From NCBI RefSeq assembly GCF_030272615.1, contig NC_081415.1, forward strand, positions 421,750,757 to 421,814,756: a DNA stretch of 64,000 bases, in the 5' to 3' direction. Below the pieces are notes generated by a model, which did not search any database, was not told the origin of the DNA, and saw only the letters and a list, made by a program, of their open reading frames with translations. This document shows positions 35,587-46,330 of the stretch, piece by piece (position 1 is the stretch's first letter; the number at the start of each line of letters is the position of its first letter). The position numbers and the translations under genes were made by a program. The DNA comes from Cryptomeria japonica (taxonomy: Eukaryota; Streptophyta; Pinopsida; Cupressales; Cupressaceae).

Positions 35587-36200
35587 TCTGTACGAATGCT
35601 AGAATCTATTTGGTAGATGGAAGGAAATTCCTGGATGGATTGAGACATGAGAATGTGTGTTTTGCCTTAATTCCTAAGAAGATTGAGAAACCAGAACCAG
35701 AAGAAGAACCAGAAGAGATAAAAGATTTGTTGATAGAATATGAAGACATCATTTTAGATAATGTACTTGATGGATTGCCACTTATGAGAAGTATTAGTCA
35801 TTGCATGGACCTGGTTCCTGGATCTAGTTTGCCTAACAAAGTCGCACACCAGTTGACACTGGCAGAGAATGAAGAGATGAATAGAAAAGTGTAAGAGTTG
35901 TTGAAGAAATGTTTGATCATTTTGGAATTTGTGATATTTGAGGATGGTTTGAAGATGTCCACCCCGAGAAAGTGAAAGCAATTGTTGAGTGGCCTACACC
36001 GGAGAGCATTGGAGAGGTAAGATCATTTCATGGATTGGCTAGTTTTTACCAGAAGTTCATCAAAAATTTCAGTTCAGTTTGTAACCCTATAACTGAGATC
36101 ATGAGAGGAGATCGAAAGGAATTCAAGTGGACCACCGGAGCAAACAAATTTTTTGAACTGTTGAAGCAAAAAGTCACTGAGTGGCCTGTGTTAGCTTTAC
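35587..36200 (+). pseudogene. Chromovirus reverse transcriptase with the catalytic core deleted
   Basis: Reading resumes in the same phase as the protease at 35,587. The pre-RT spacer (PEPEEEPEEIKDLLIEYEDI) and RT entry follow (MDLVPGSSLPNKVAHQLTLA, then a stop and ELLKKCLI). At about 35,918-35,930 the text jumps straight to the end of RT (FVIFEDGLKM, then VKAIVEWPTPESIGEVRSF). About 150 residues expected in between, including the palm and Y-x-D-D box, are gone. One further small indel shifts the frame at about 35,955. The deletion makes the copy unable to reverse-transcribe. Confidence 0.82.
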
Positions 36201-36590
36201 CAAATTTCAATAAACTATTTCAAGTGGATTGTGATGCAAGTGAAACAGAAATAGGAGAAATCTTGAGTTAGGAAGGGAGAGTAGTAGCTTATTTCAGTGA
36301 GAAATTGAATGATGCTTGAAGGATATATTCAGTGTATGATCAGGAGTTTTATGCCATAGTTCAAGCCTTGAAGAAGTGGAGACATTACTTATTGCCTAAG
36401 GAGTTTGTGTTGTATACAAATCATCAATATTTGTGGTATTTGAATAGTCAAAGTAATTTGAATCAGAGACATATGAGATGGGTAGAATTATTGTAGAGTT
36501 ACACCTTTGTGTTGAAGCATAGAAGTGGAAAATCTAACAAAGTTGCTGATGCATTGAGTAGGAGAAGGAATTTGCTAACAGAGATGTGAG
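36200..36590 (+). pseudogene. Chromovirus RNase H domain
   Basis: FQVDCDASETEIG marks the first catalytic Asp, YDQEFYAIVQALKKWRHYLL holds the Glu, and SNKVADALSRRR the last Asp. The third acidic site reads YTNHQYL where the family has T-D-H, so Asp has become Asn. Stops occur after EILS, NDA and ELL. Confidence 0.82.
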
Positions 36591-36719
36591 TGACAATATT
36601 AGGATTTGAATATTTGAAGACCTTGTATGATGATGACCCAGATTTTGCAGAACCTTGGAAAGCATGTAGAGAACTGGTTATGGTAGATAGAAGCAAGTGG
36701 TTGGATTACTTCATTTAGG

Positions 36720-37800
36720 ATGAGATGTTATTAAGAAGAGTTCATTTGTGCATACTGAAGAGTTCTATGAGGGAGAATCTGATAAAGGAGAAACACAGTG
36801 GAGGATTAACTGGACATTTTGGCATTGACAAAACATTAGCATTGGTGAGTAAGCATTACTTTTGGCCCCAGATTCATAAGGATATTAAGAGATATGTGAA
36901 AAGTTGTAGAGTTTGTCAAGTTGCAAAGGGTAGTAGTCAGAATGTGGGATTGTATAAACCTTTGATAGTACCGATAAGACCTTGGGAGGATATAAGCATG
37001 GATTTTGTACTTGGATTGCCTAAAACACCGAGAGGGAATGATTCTATATTTGTGGTAGTGGATAGATTCTCAAAGATGGCTTATTTTATACCTTGTAAGA
37101 AGACATTAGATGCATTACATGTAGCAGACCTATTTTTCAAGGAAGTGGCAAGATTGCATGGATTGCCTAAGAGCATAGTTTCAGACAGAGACACTGAGTT
37201 TTTTGGCTATTTTTAAAGAACACTCTGGAAGAAGATGAAGACATATTTGAAGTTTAGTTCTACTTTTCATCCATATACTGATGGACAAACATAAGTAGTT
37301 AACCGGAGTTTGGGAAACTTGTTGAGATGTTTAGTGGGAGATAAAACTAGAAGTTGGGATTTGATCTTTGCACAAGAAGACTTTGCCTACAACAATTCAG
37401 TGAATAGGAGTACTAGAAGAACACCTTTTGAGATTGTTACCAGAGTGCATCCTAGAGGTATATCAGAATTGAGAGATATTAGTCGTGAAGACTAGAGAAG
37501 TTCATAAACAAAAGATTTTGCAGATCACATGGCAACCTTGCATATTCAGGTTAAGCAGCATTTGGAAGACATGAACAACAAGTATAATTAGAAGGCAGAT
37601 GAGAAGAGGAGACATAAGGAATTTGAAGTTGGTGATTAAGTGATGGTATATCTAAGAAAATAGAGATTCCCGGTTGGAACTTATAACAAATTGCAGATGA
37701 AGAGTTTGGACCCTGTAGGATTTTGAGGAAGTTCAGTTCTGGAAATGCATATGAAGTGGAGTTCCAGGATAGTCTGAGTATTTCACCTGTGTTAAACATT
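36720..37800 (+). pseudogene. Chromovirus integrase
   Basis: The H-H-C-C zinc domain is intact (HSGGLTGHFGIDKTLALV...CRVCQVAKG, about 36,795-36,930). The core shows the first two acidic residues (DISMDFVLGLP and IVSDRDTEF). The catalytic Glu is lost: the codon at 37,292-37,294, in HPYTDGQT-stop-VVNRSLGN, is TAA where GAA is expected. Further stops interrupt the C-terminal part (for example 37,495 and within 37,590-37,670). The enzyme would insert cDNA into chromosomes; in chromoviruses a chromodomain directs target choice. Confidence 0.85.
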
Positions 37801-37929
37801 GCAGATATTCATGAGTATCCTGAACCAGAATTTAGTGAGGATAGTATTGCAGACTTGGAGAAACAGTTTCTCAAGAAGGAACTAGATTAGATTGAAGAAA
37901 TTTTGGATAGTAGGATTGGGTGAAGTACC

Positions 37930-38080
37930 TAGAGCAGTCAATATAAGGAGTATCTTGTGAAGTGGAAGGACATACCAGTTAAAGATTCATCTTGGATTTA
38001 TCAGGCAGAGGTAGACCGCCTTGGTTTTCCTCTGACCCCAACAAAGTGGGAGGTTCACTTTTTCAATAACCTTGGATGTC
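37930..38080 (+). pseudogene. Integrase C-terminal chromodomain
   Basis: KEYLVKWKDIPVKDSSWIYQ at about 37,945-38,005 is the diagnostic chromodomain pattern (Y-L-V-K-W-K...S-W), placed just before the 3' LTR. It identifies the element as a chromovirus. The family binds modified histone tails and biases insertion toward heterochromatin. Confidence 0.85.
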
Positions 38081-38867
38081 TGATGCAGGAGCATCCCCGG
38101 TTCATAGCAATCTTGCATCAACTAAAAACATTTTTTTTCTATTTTTAGTTTCAACTTTTCTTTCCGTGTGTCCTGATTTTGGCTCACTAGATCTTGTGGA
38201 GTTGGATTCTACTTTAAGACTTGATCATCTTTCTTACTTCCAGACCGCATCACATTTAGATCATTTTTCGACAAGATATTGCTATTGGTTTCCTTAACAG
38301 TTTCCTGTTATCAGTTGTCAGTTCTTGTTACTGGTTGCCTAGACCTATTTTGGTGATCTACCGGAACCCTTCCGAAGCTTGCGAAGCCTTGGGCATTGAT
38401 TCTGATGTTCCTTGGTGTGTGCCCGACCTTTTCCTGTGATCTACACTTCATCCTTTGGATTTTCCAGGGGAATCTCTTGGCGGAGGTCGACCTTGTTAAT
38501 TTTACATGTTAGGTCTTGTTCTTTGGGTTTTGATCCCTTTTGGGCTGATTGAATCCTTTGGATCGTATATATAATTGTAATTACGCATTAGAATAGAACC
38601 AATCAAAAAATCAAGTAGCGAGACTATGCATAAAAGATAGATCTTAAGATTCAAGGTCCCGGTTGTGACCTATTATATATGTTCTACTAGGCATGTGAGT
38701 CGGTTATGCTGTAACTCGGTTGTTACCAGTTGGTTTTAATTAATTTTAATGAAATAGAACAATCTGTTCTGCATTGCCTCCATCATAACTTTGTGTTTCC
38801 AATGTGTTACTCTTGCTGACTAGTCTAGATTGATCTCTTTGATGTCCCTCCTCACCAGTAGTCTTCA
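38081..38867 (+). repeat. 3' LTR of the chromovirus
   Basis: 787 bp, from TGATGCAGGAGCATCCCC to AGTAGTCTTCA, followed by ATGAC. A purine block AAAGTGGGAGG at 38,044-38,054 may be the PPT, but it is about 27 bases away from the LTR. Confidence 0.85.
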
Positions 38868-40582
38868 ATGACAATGGATGTTTATTTTATGGTAAGATGT
38901 GAAAGATAAAATTATGTTATGGATGTGTATATAAATTAAGATGTTGACTTTAAGATTGTACACAATTATGTGAGGTTGTATGTATGAGGGTGTAAACCTA
39001 AGATGTATACAAGATGATGGTATAGTATGGTATGATAAGATGTTGGTATAAACCTACAATAATGGATGTCTATGAAGATGATATGAGGTTATTGTATGAG
39101 AAAAGGAAGACAACACTATGTATATCAAACCTAGGATATGGATGTGTAAGGATGATATGTGATTATGGATATGAATCTAAGTTATAATTTGACTTGGGAT
39201 ATGCATGTCTATAAGGATGACATGTTATTATGGATGTGAATCATGTATGTGATGATATAGAATTATATGTAATTGATAATTTAAACTCATGATAGTTGAT
39301 GTTAGGATATTAAATGTGAAGGATGGTATGGATCAAGGATGATGGATGTGTATGAGCATATAAATGGAAAATGATGTCTATGAAAATTCAACTTAGGATT
39401 AATACAAGGCTATGGTATGAAATGGATTGTGAATAAAGAGTATGATGAGTAAACCCTAATGGAGGATGTGCTAAATGTGACCTAGTGTTATGTCAAAATG
39501 GGGATGATTAATTATGTGAGACTGGGATGATGGATGTAAATGATGGAAGATGCAAGACTTAACTTGGTTATGGTAGACACCTATGCCTTTTAAGAGGAAA
39601 ATCCTAATATAAGTAAACAAATACACACGTCTTTTTGGTTTTTGCAATATTTTCATATTTTCATTCAATTTTACAAATTTTCAAATTTATACTAAAATAA
39701 GAAAAAAATTAAAAATCTTTTTCTCAAAGGATGAGGTCCCCTTTTGGATTAAATTGGGGAGGTTATAATCTACTAATGACAAGAACAAAAGATACAAGAA
39801 CAATCATAAAATTATTCAAGTGTGAGTGACTCCAAGTGGTAGTTCATAATAAAATTAACTATTGATACCATCTACCATGTGAGGGATAGCTAGGGTAAGT
39901 TGTGTTGCATGATATTCCCTTACCAAGAGTGGATAAAGGCTTTATCAAAGGTTAGTTTTGTCTCAACACATGGATGCAATTATGAGTAACTTCAGGGGGT
40001 GATTTGCTTCCTTTGCACTAAACTAAGAGATGATCAAAAGTTCTTAGGCTACTATTTACAAGCTCTTTAGAGGAAACCCATAAACTAAGGGCCCATTTAC
40101 ATGTATGAAACTATGAGGTTCTCTCCTCATCCCTTCAGCTCACGAGTCTTGGTAAACCAAGGGTCTCAAGGCTTTGCCAAACATTATAATGCTTTTTTGA
40201 GGTATGAATTTTGCTCCCCCCTTTTATATATCCCATAAAAAATGTGGTTCAGGTCATCCTTAGTATGATTAAATCTCTAAGTATGCCTCCTAAAAAATGA
40301 AATAATATATTGCTTATTTTTTTATCCCCAAGATCACCGAGAGTGCAAGAGGAGTACATAAGTGTACCTTAGGTATACAATGCAATTATTTATTTTAAAA
40401 CCCAAATGAAAACATGAGAGTGAATTTTAACCAGTTTTTCAATGGTGAGAAGACAAGTAAAAAACACATAAAACAAAATGAAAAAGGTCTAAAGGAGTCT
40501 TCAAAATGATGTCTTGCAAAACCACAAGATTGATAGTTTTCAATTTTGATCTTCACCTAATGATATATGTTGTATTTAAATG
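38868..40582. other. Intergenic sequence, no gene seen
   Basis: 38,868-39,560 is nearly devoid of C on the plus strand (GATGTATACAAGATGATGG-type text). From 39,570 composition changes to ordinary AT-rich DNA with no recognisable protein or LTR pair. TGGTAGACACCTATGCC at 39,569 resembles the TGTAGACACC LTR start but is not followed by a matching element. Confidence 0.5.
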
Positions 40583-40587
40583 ATCAA

Positions 40588-40934
40588 TGAAGAAGTAGAG
40601 AAAATACAACTTCTGAGATCCCAAGAGCACCTGCAAGCAAAATACCTATCACAAGAGAAGATTGGAGACATAAACACAATAATGGCTCTGACGAAAAAAT
40701 ATTATCATTCAGAGAGGGAATAAAATTACAATACAATCCTTATGAAAGGAGAATATGAAACCCTAAAGATGTGCAACCCTAAAGAAACCCTAAAGGGATA
40801 ATGTGTATTTAATAATTAGAATAATTATGAAAAACCTACAATATTATTAAATGCCTAAGTATAGCTTAAGCGTAGAGTATAATAGACTAATAATTAAATA
40901 AATAATTATTATCTAATACAAGATAACTCTAACA
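40588..40934 (-). repeat. 3' LTR of the minus-strand copia element
   Basis: 347 bp, in element orientation TGTTAGAGTTATCTTG...CTACTTCTTCA. Contains two AAACCCTAAA words (40,758-40,767 and 40,785-40,794) that match the plant telo-box promoter motif and telomere unit. Confidence 0.92.
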
Positions 40935-40945
40935 CCCCCCCTTAA
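40935..40945 (-). other. Polypurine tract of the minus-strand copia element
   Basis: In element orientation CTTAAGGGGGGG abuts the 3' LTR start TGTTAG, as expected for a PPT. Confidence 0.85.
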
Positions 40946-41179
40946 GATGAACTTAGGGAGTAGCTAAAAAACTAAATGCAAGAAAGCAAAATGCAACTAC
41001 ATGAAGAAGGCAAATTTGGGTCCCAACAATAAGGCCTGATGAGGTACCCAATCACAACCAAATCTTTATGAACCAGAGAAATAGAGAAAACCACATGGGA
41101 AAAAACTCTACTCCAAAAAGAGATGGGAAACGCACGCTATAAAAAAAAACATGAAGGAAGGAAGGCCTCAATGAGACCC

Positions 41180-44100
41180 CCCACGGATAACTTCCTTCAC
41201 CCCAAGCATAGAGCACAACTGAAGGTAGTGTGAAGATGCAAAAGGTTTAGTGAAGATGTCGACAACCTGCTCCTCTGTAGGAATGTACTCCAAGATGAGA
41301 AAGCCATCCTGAATCAACTATCTGATGAAGTGCATGTGAAGCTCAATGTGTTTAGTCCTCTGGTGCTCCACTAGGTTGCGAGAAATGTGAATGGCACTCT
41401 GATTGTCACACCAAAGAATAGTGGGACTATCAGGAGGGAACCCAACCTCAGTCATCAATTATCGAAGCCATAAAAAACTCTTGACTAGCTAACACCGCTG
41501 CTTGGTACTCAGCCTCTGTAGATGATAATATAATAGCAGATTGCTTCTTGCAAGACCATGTGATAGGACCAGAACCAAGGCAAAAAACAAAGCTAAAAGT
41601 AGACTTCCGATCATGAGCATCACTAGCCCAATCTGAGTCAGTGAAGCCAACAATGTGAGGGGATCCTGAAGTATAGTGAATTTCAAACTGTGTAGTGCCC
41701 CGAATGTACCACAAAATATGTTTGGCTGCTTGACAATGGCTCTCATGAGGACCATGGGAGAACTGAGAGACAAGACCAACCACAAAAAAAAGATCTGGGC
41801 GCGTATGTGTCAGGTACAACAAACTGCCAACCAACTGCCTGTCTAAGGTAGGATCCATGAAAGGTGTAGAACAAGTGGCAGACAAAAGAACACCTGACTG
41901 AAATGGTGTGGGTGCAGGCTTGCAAGTAAGCATGTCAAATCTGTGAAGCAAATCAAGAGCATACTTCTGCTGAAGTATGGAAATCCCATCCGAAGACTGA
42001 ATAACATGTAGGCCCAAAAAATAGTGTAGAAGGACAAGATCTGTCATCTCAAACTGCTCCATCAAGGCTCTCTGAATATCCTGAATCAAGGAGGATGAGC
42101 TACCGGTAATGATAAGATCATCAACATAGAGCATAAGAATAAATATATCATCCCCCTGACACTGAATATATACTATGGCATCAGAATGACAAAGTGTAAA
42201 GAGTGTGGAGAGCAATAAGGAGTCCATCTTCTCATACCAGGCTCGAGGAGCCTATTTGAGACCATATAATGAATGTCGAAGTCTGCAAACCAAAGAGAAA
42301 TCCTACACAAATCTCTGAGGCTGCTCCATATAGATCTCCTCATGAATGTCTCCATGCAAGAAAGCACTCTTCACATCCATCTGAAAAACTGTTCATCCCT
42401 GTGAAGCTGCCAGAGAAAGTACAAAGCAAATAGAATTCATCTTGGCGACAGGAGCAAAGGTCTCAAAGTAATCAATACCCTCCACATGAGAAAACCCCTT
42501 TGCAACAAGATGAGCCTTATACTTATTAATAGAACCATCTGCAACATACTTGGTACGGTACACCCACTTGTACCAAACCAATTGTCTTCCTTTCAGAAGA
42601 GTACAAAGATCCTAGGTATGATTCTTCATCAAAGAAGAATACTCCTCATCCATGGCCCTATCCCACTCTGGGTGACCTGTCACCTCTGAAAATTTCTGAG
42701 GATCATCCAAAATGGCATGACTTAGAAGACTAGAACTAGATGTATGTGCACGAGTATAAAGAGAGTGTCAAAAGGATCACCTGCCATAGAACCAACAACA
42801 TCAACTATAAACCGGGCCCACTTAGGCAAACTCTGAGCTGCAGGTGGTGGTGGTGGTGGGATGGTGGACCATCATCTGCATCATCCTCATAGAATAAGGA
42901 ATCCTCAAAAGATGAAGAGGGAGGAGGAGGAAGTGAGGGAGAAGCTGGTGATGGAGAATCTATCTAAGGAAGGCGCTCATCAAACTGGATATCCCGCCTA
43001 AACTGGACCTCTTAGGAATCAAGATCAAACAATCTGTACAACTTAACATCCTCACGGTAGCCAACAAAAATGAGTGGTCGACTCTTCCTCTCCATGGATT
43101 TCCTCTGAGCATCTAGAATAAATACCCAAGCTTCACTACCAAAAGCGCAGAATGATGAAACATCAAGCTTGACATGGGACCAAGCCTCCTCAGGAGTCAT
43201 CTAGTGCAATGCCTTATGAGGCATCCAATTTTGAATATAAGTGGCACAATTAACTGCCTCAGCCCAAAAAGTAGGTTGCATAGAATGCAACTGAAGCATA
43301 CAATTGGCCATCTCCCATAGTGTTCTATTCTTTCTCTTAGCAACACCACTCTGCTGAGGAGTGTGAGGAACTGATAACTGATGCTGCAAACCATGCTCTG
43401 TGCAGAAATCTGTAAAATCCTGATTCACATATTCTCTCCCATTATCTATGTGTATCCTCCGTATAGAAAGACCAGACTGCTTCTCTATAAATGTCTTAAA
43501 GACTCAAAATGAATCAAAGACATCAGACTTGTACTCAAGAAAGTACACCCATGTACGTCTGGAGAAGTCATCAATGAATGTGAGCACATACTTGGACCCT
43601 GAAAAAGATGGAGTCGGAAATGACATAAGATCATTGTGTATCAAATCTAAGGGTGCCTTAGCACATGTGGCTCTACCTGTAGTAAAAGAATCACGGTGAT
43701 GCTTGCCAAGTGCACAACCTCGACATACACCATCAATACAGGATATCTGAGGGAGCCCAATCACAAGTGTATGTGTGCTCATCTGCTGTAAGAATCTATA
43801 ATTGACATGGCCAAAACGCTCATGCCAAAGTCTACTAACTAAATCTGCACGTGCTACAAGAGAAACACCTAAACCATCTAGACTCTCAAAGCCATCAAAC
43901 TAGTATAACTGAGAATCAGGATACACATTGCCAGTAGCCACAACCAAATCAGGATCATGGAGCTCTCTAATAACCACATTATGTGGTGAGAACTCAACTG
44001 TTTTATCAGAGCCAGAATGACAAATCTGATAAACAAAGAGGAGGTTCGTCAAAATGTCAGGAACCAAAAGAACATCCTAAAAACAACCACCTATCAATGG

Positions 44101-45201
44101 AACAAAACCTGAAACTAAAAGTTGTGCTGAGTCACCAACTACAATCTGTAAAGTATTACTGTGAGCAAGTGAGGTAACAAGATGCTGTGAGTGTGTCATG
44201 TGGTGAGAAGCCCTTGAATCAATAATCCAAGTGGATGGAGAAGGAATAGCTCATGCAGAAAGAGAATGAAATTTCCCTGTAGAAGAGGAAGATGGAGGTT
44301 GAGGAGAAGAAATATGATGTTGTTGCATGGCTTCCTCCAAAGCCTCAAAGTGTTTCCAACATCGAGAAATTGGATGACCTTCCTTGCCACAGAAACTGCA
44401 AAGTTCATCTGATTTCTTCTTAGTCTTGGAGGAAGATTCACCAGACTTAGAAGATTGCTCCTGTTTGGGATAGGCCTTCAGTTTATAATTAGACTTAGGT
44501 GGTGGCTTAGAGGAACACACACTGCCAGTTGAATCCTTCTTAGGCTTTAGTTTCTACTTCTTGTTCTCTTTAGATGTCTGAGCAACCAATGCTTTGTTCT
44601 TTGATCCCGTGAGAGTGTTTAATTGAGATAGGTGAGCCTGTTCATGAGTCAAGCGATCATAGAACACATCAAAAGTAGGCATGGTGAAGCGTGTAGCCAA
44701 GGCATCCATAGTAGAATAAAATGTGGAAGCAAATATCTGATAGGGACCTCAAAGGTTAGAGAGAATCAGGTAGATACACTCCATGTCTGTCTTATTTTTA
44801 CCACAACTGTGTATGATAGATCTGGTGGTTTTAAACTTGTTCAGAAAGTCCTCAATGTGAGGAAAGGACTCAGGTAATAAGGAAGATAGATTTGCCTCAA
44901 TTTGTAATGCTCTAAACTCATTGATAGTACCGAAGAGAGTACCAAATTTGGACCACATATCCCAAGGAGTGAGCAAATCATCAAGGTGAAAAAGCAAGTT
45001 GTCTGAAACATGTAAGGAGATGACACCCATAGCCTCATCCATCTTATTCCCGTGCTGAAGAATCTCAAAGGGACACTGCAACTGAGGTTGATCTGCATCC
45101 AAGCAGGACCACAACCCTCATGATCTGAGAAGCCTCGTCATATGAGCTTTCCAGAGGTGATAGTTCTGGGATGTAAGAAGCTCAACTGAAGAATCTGCCA
45201 T
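41180..45201 (-). pseudogene. Copia gag-pol polyprotein, degenerate
   Basis: ATG at 45,201 (MADSSVELLTSQNYHLWKAH) begins a UBN2-type Gag, with a TGA after 27 codons. Gag ends with a CSFCGKEGHPISRC knuckle (about 44,357-44,402). The protease motif reads WIIDSRASHHMT: D-S-G has become D-S-R (AGG at 44,212-44,214). Integrase zinc and core regions span 43,900-43,000 (CIDGVCRGCALGKHH, TFIDDFSRRTWVYF, HIDNGREY); the catalytic Glu of the S-G-V-A-E-R-K motif is Lys (AAG at 43,336-43,338). RT spans about 42,600-41,850 with Y-V-D-D-L intact at 42,110-42,135; RNase H (41,850-41,200) shows SDWASD and SSTEAEYQAA. Several frameshifts and stops are present. All enzymes were needed for copying through cDNA and integration. 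Confidence 0.9.
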
Positions 45202-46317
45202 GTGTACCTATACTTGCACCTGAACCTGCTCTTGATTTTTTTAATTAAGTGATCTTTCAGACTAGACAGAGGATGGAGAAGGGTTTTTTTTTTAGTTTTT
45301 GATGTTCTGATTTTCTGAAGTAAATTACAAAAAGTAGTAAAATAACACCCCCCACAAAATGTAAAACAAAAAACTAGTACAATCTGAGAGCCATAAAGGA
45401 AGACAAGAGCTAAAAAATGTGTCAGACAATATCTTGTGTATCTGGTGATTTTTCTATAAAAATTAACCCCAAATATGAATAGGGCTCTCCAAGACCTTTT
45501 CGATGCCTATTCGTTTTCCAAAAACAAAGTTCGTTTGCCTAAGTTATGGCTCCCGGAGTGCAGAAAAGAGCTCTGACTTTGACGACAAAAAATAGGTACT
45601 AAATGAAAAAATCAGCAAATATCACCTCCAGATCTGAATAGAGATCAAAAAGATCTTTCCGACGATATAATATTTTTCAAAAATTGACTTAGTTTTCCCA
45701 AATTATGGCAAAAAACCCAATATCTTGTCAAAAAGCCCTTCAAGAAAAAAGGCCCCCCTGCTAGTGACAGGGAGGTGGGGTTTGGGTGGCGGCGGCCAAG
45801 TAGAGCTCCTGGTGACAATAGTGGGGTTTCCGCATGACACAAGTGGGCTGGTGGTGGGTGGAGCTACTAGCGGCGGGTGGGTCCTAGGCGGAGTAGCTGG
45901 TGGCTCCCAGTTTGTTGGCGGCGGGCGGGTCTCGGGCGGAGTTGCTAGCGGCTGCTGACAGTGATCATAAGGGTTGGCCCCAACGGTTAACAAACCGTCG
46001 GTGGTCGACGGTGACGGTTCCGACCTGGGCAAACCGTTAAACTGCCCAATTTTTTTCTCGAAAAACGTGCCCTGAAAGGGCCAAAATAAAATAAAAATTC
46101 TCAAAGCCAAATTTGTCCAAATTGGACAAATTTTATATGAAAATGGGGGTTTTTGGGTGTTCTGGGCTCAACGGTGAGGTCTGTTTAAGCTAAAAGTTCC
46201 CATAAACAAAGAGGTACCCTATATCCAAAGTAAAAAACTCTGAAAAAAAAAACTGAAACCCTTGCCTCCAAAGAAAATCTTTTAAAAAAAAATCAGGAAC
46301 AAACAGTAATAGATGTA

Positions 46318-46330
46318 GGCTCTGATGCCA
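46318..46330 (-). other. Primer-binding site of the minus-strand copia element
   Basis: In element orientation TGGCATCAGAGCC begins directly after the 5' LTR end. It differs at one base from the initiator methionine tRNA complement TGGTATCAGAGCC. Confidence 0.88.

Larger units (their letters stand above)
26210..38867 (+). mobile_element. Ty3/gypsy chromovirus, carrying a nested LTR element
   Basis: Direct LTRs at 26,210-27,010 and 38,081-38,867 enclose gag-protease (27,081-28,683), then a 6.9 kb nested element, then truncated RT, RNase H, integrase and a C-terminal chromodomain (35,587-38,050). The flanking pentamers are ATGAT (26,205-26,209) and ATGAC (38,868-38,872), one transition apart, which supports these ends. 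The 5' LTR start reads TAATGCAAGAGC where the 3' LTR reads TGATGCAGGAGC. LTRs differ at roughly 10-12 percent by eye, so the insertion is old. Defects include stops, loss of the RT core and loss of the integrase Glu. Confidence 0.88.

Noticed and set aside
45703..46110. Pro/Thr-rich minus-strand frame (and Gly-rich plus-strand frame) considered as a structural protein
   Set aside because: It lies in the 1.1 kb leader between PBS and Gag of the copia element; GC-rich repeats (GGCGGCGGCC, GGCGGGTGGG) keep several frames open, and no start or family match is seen.
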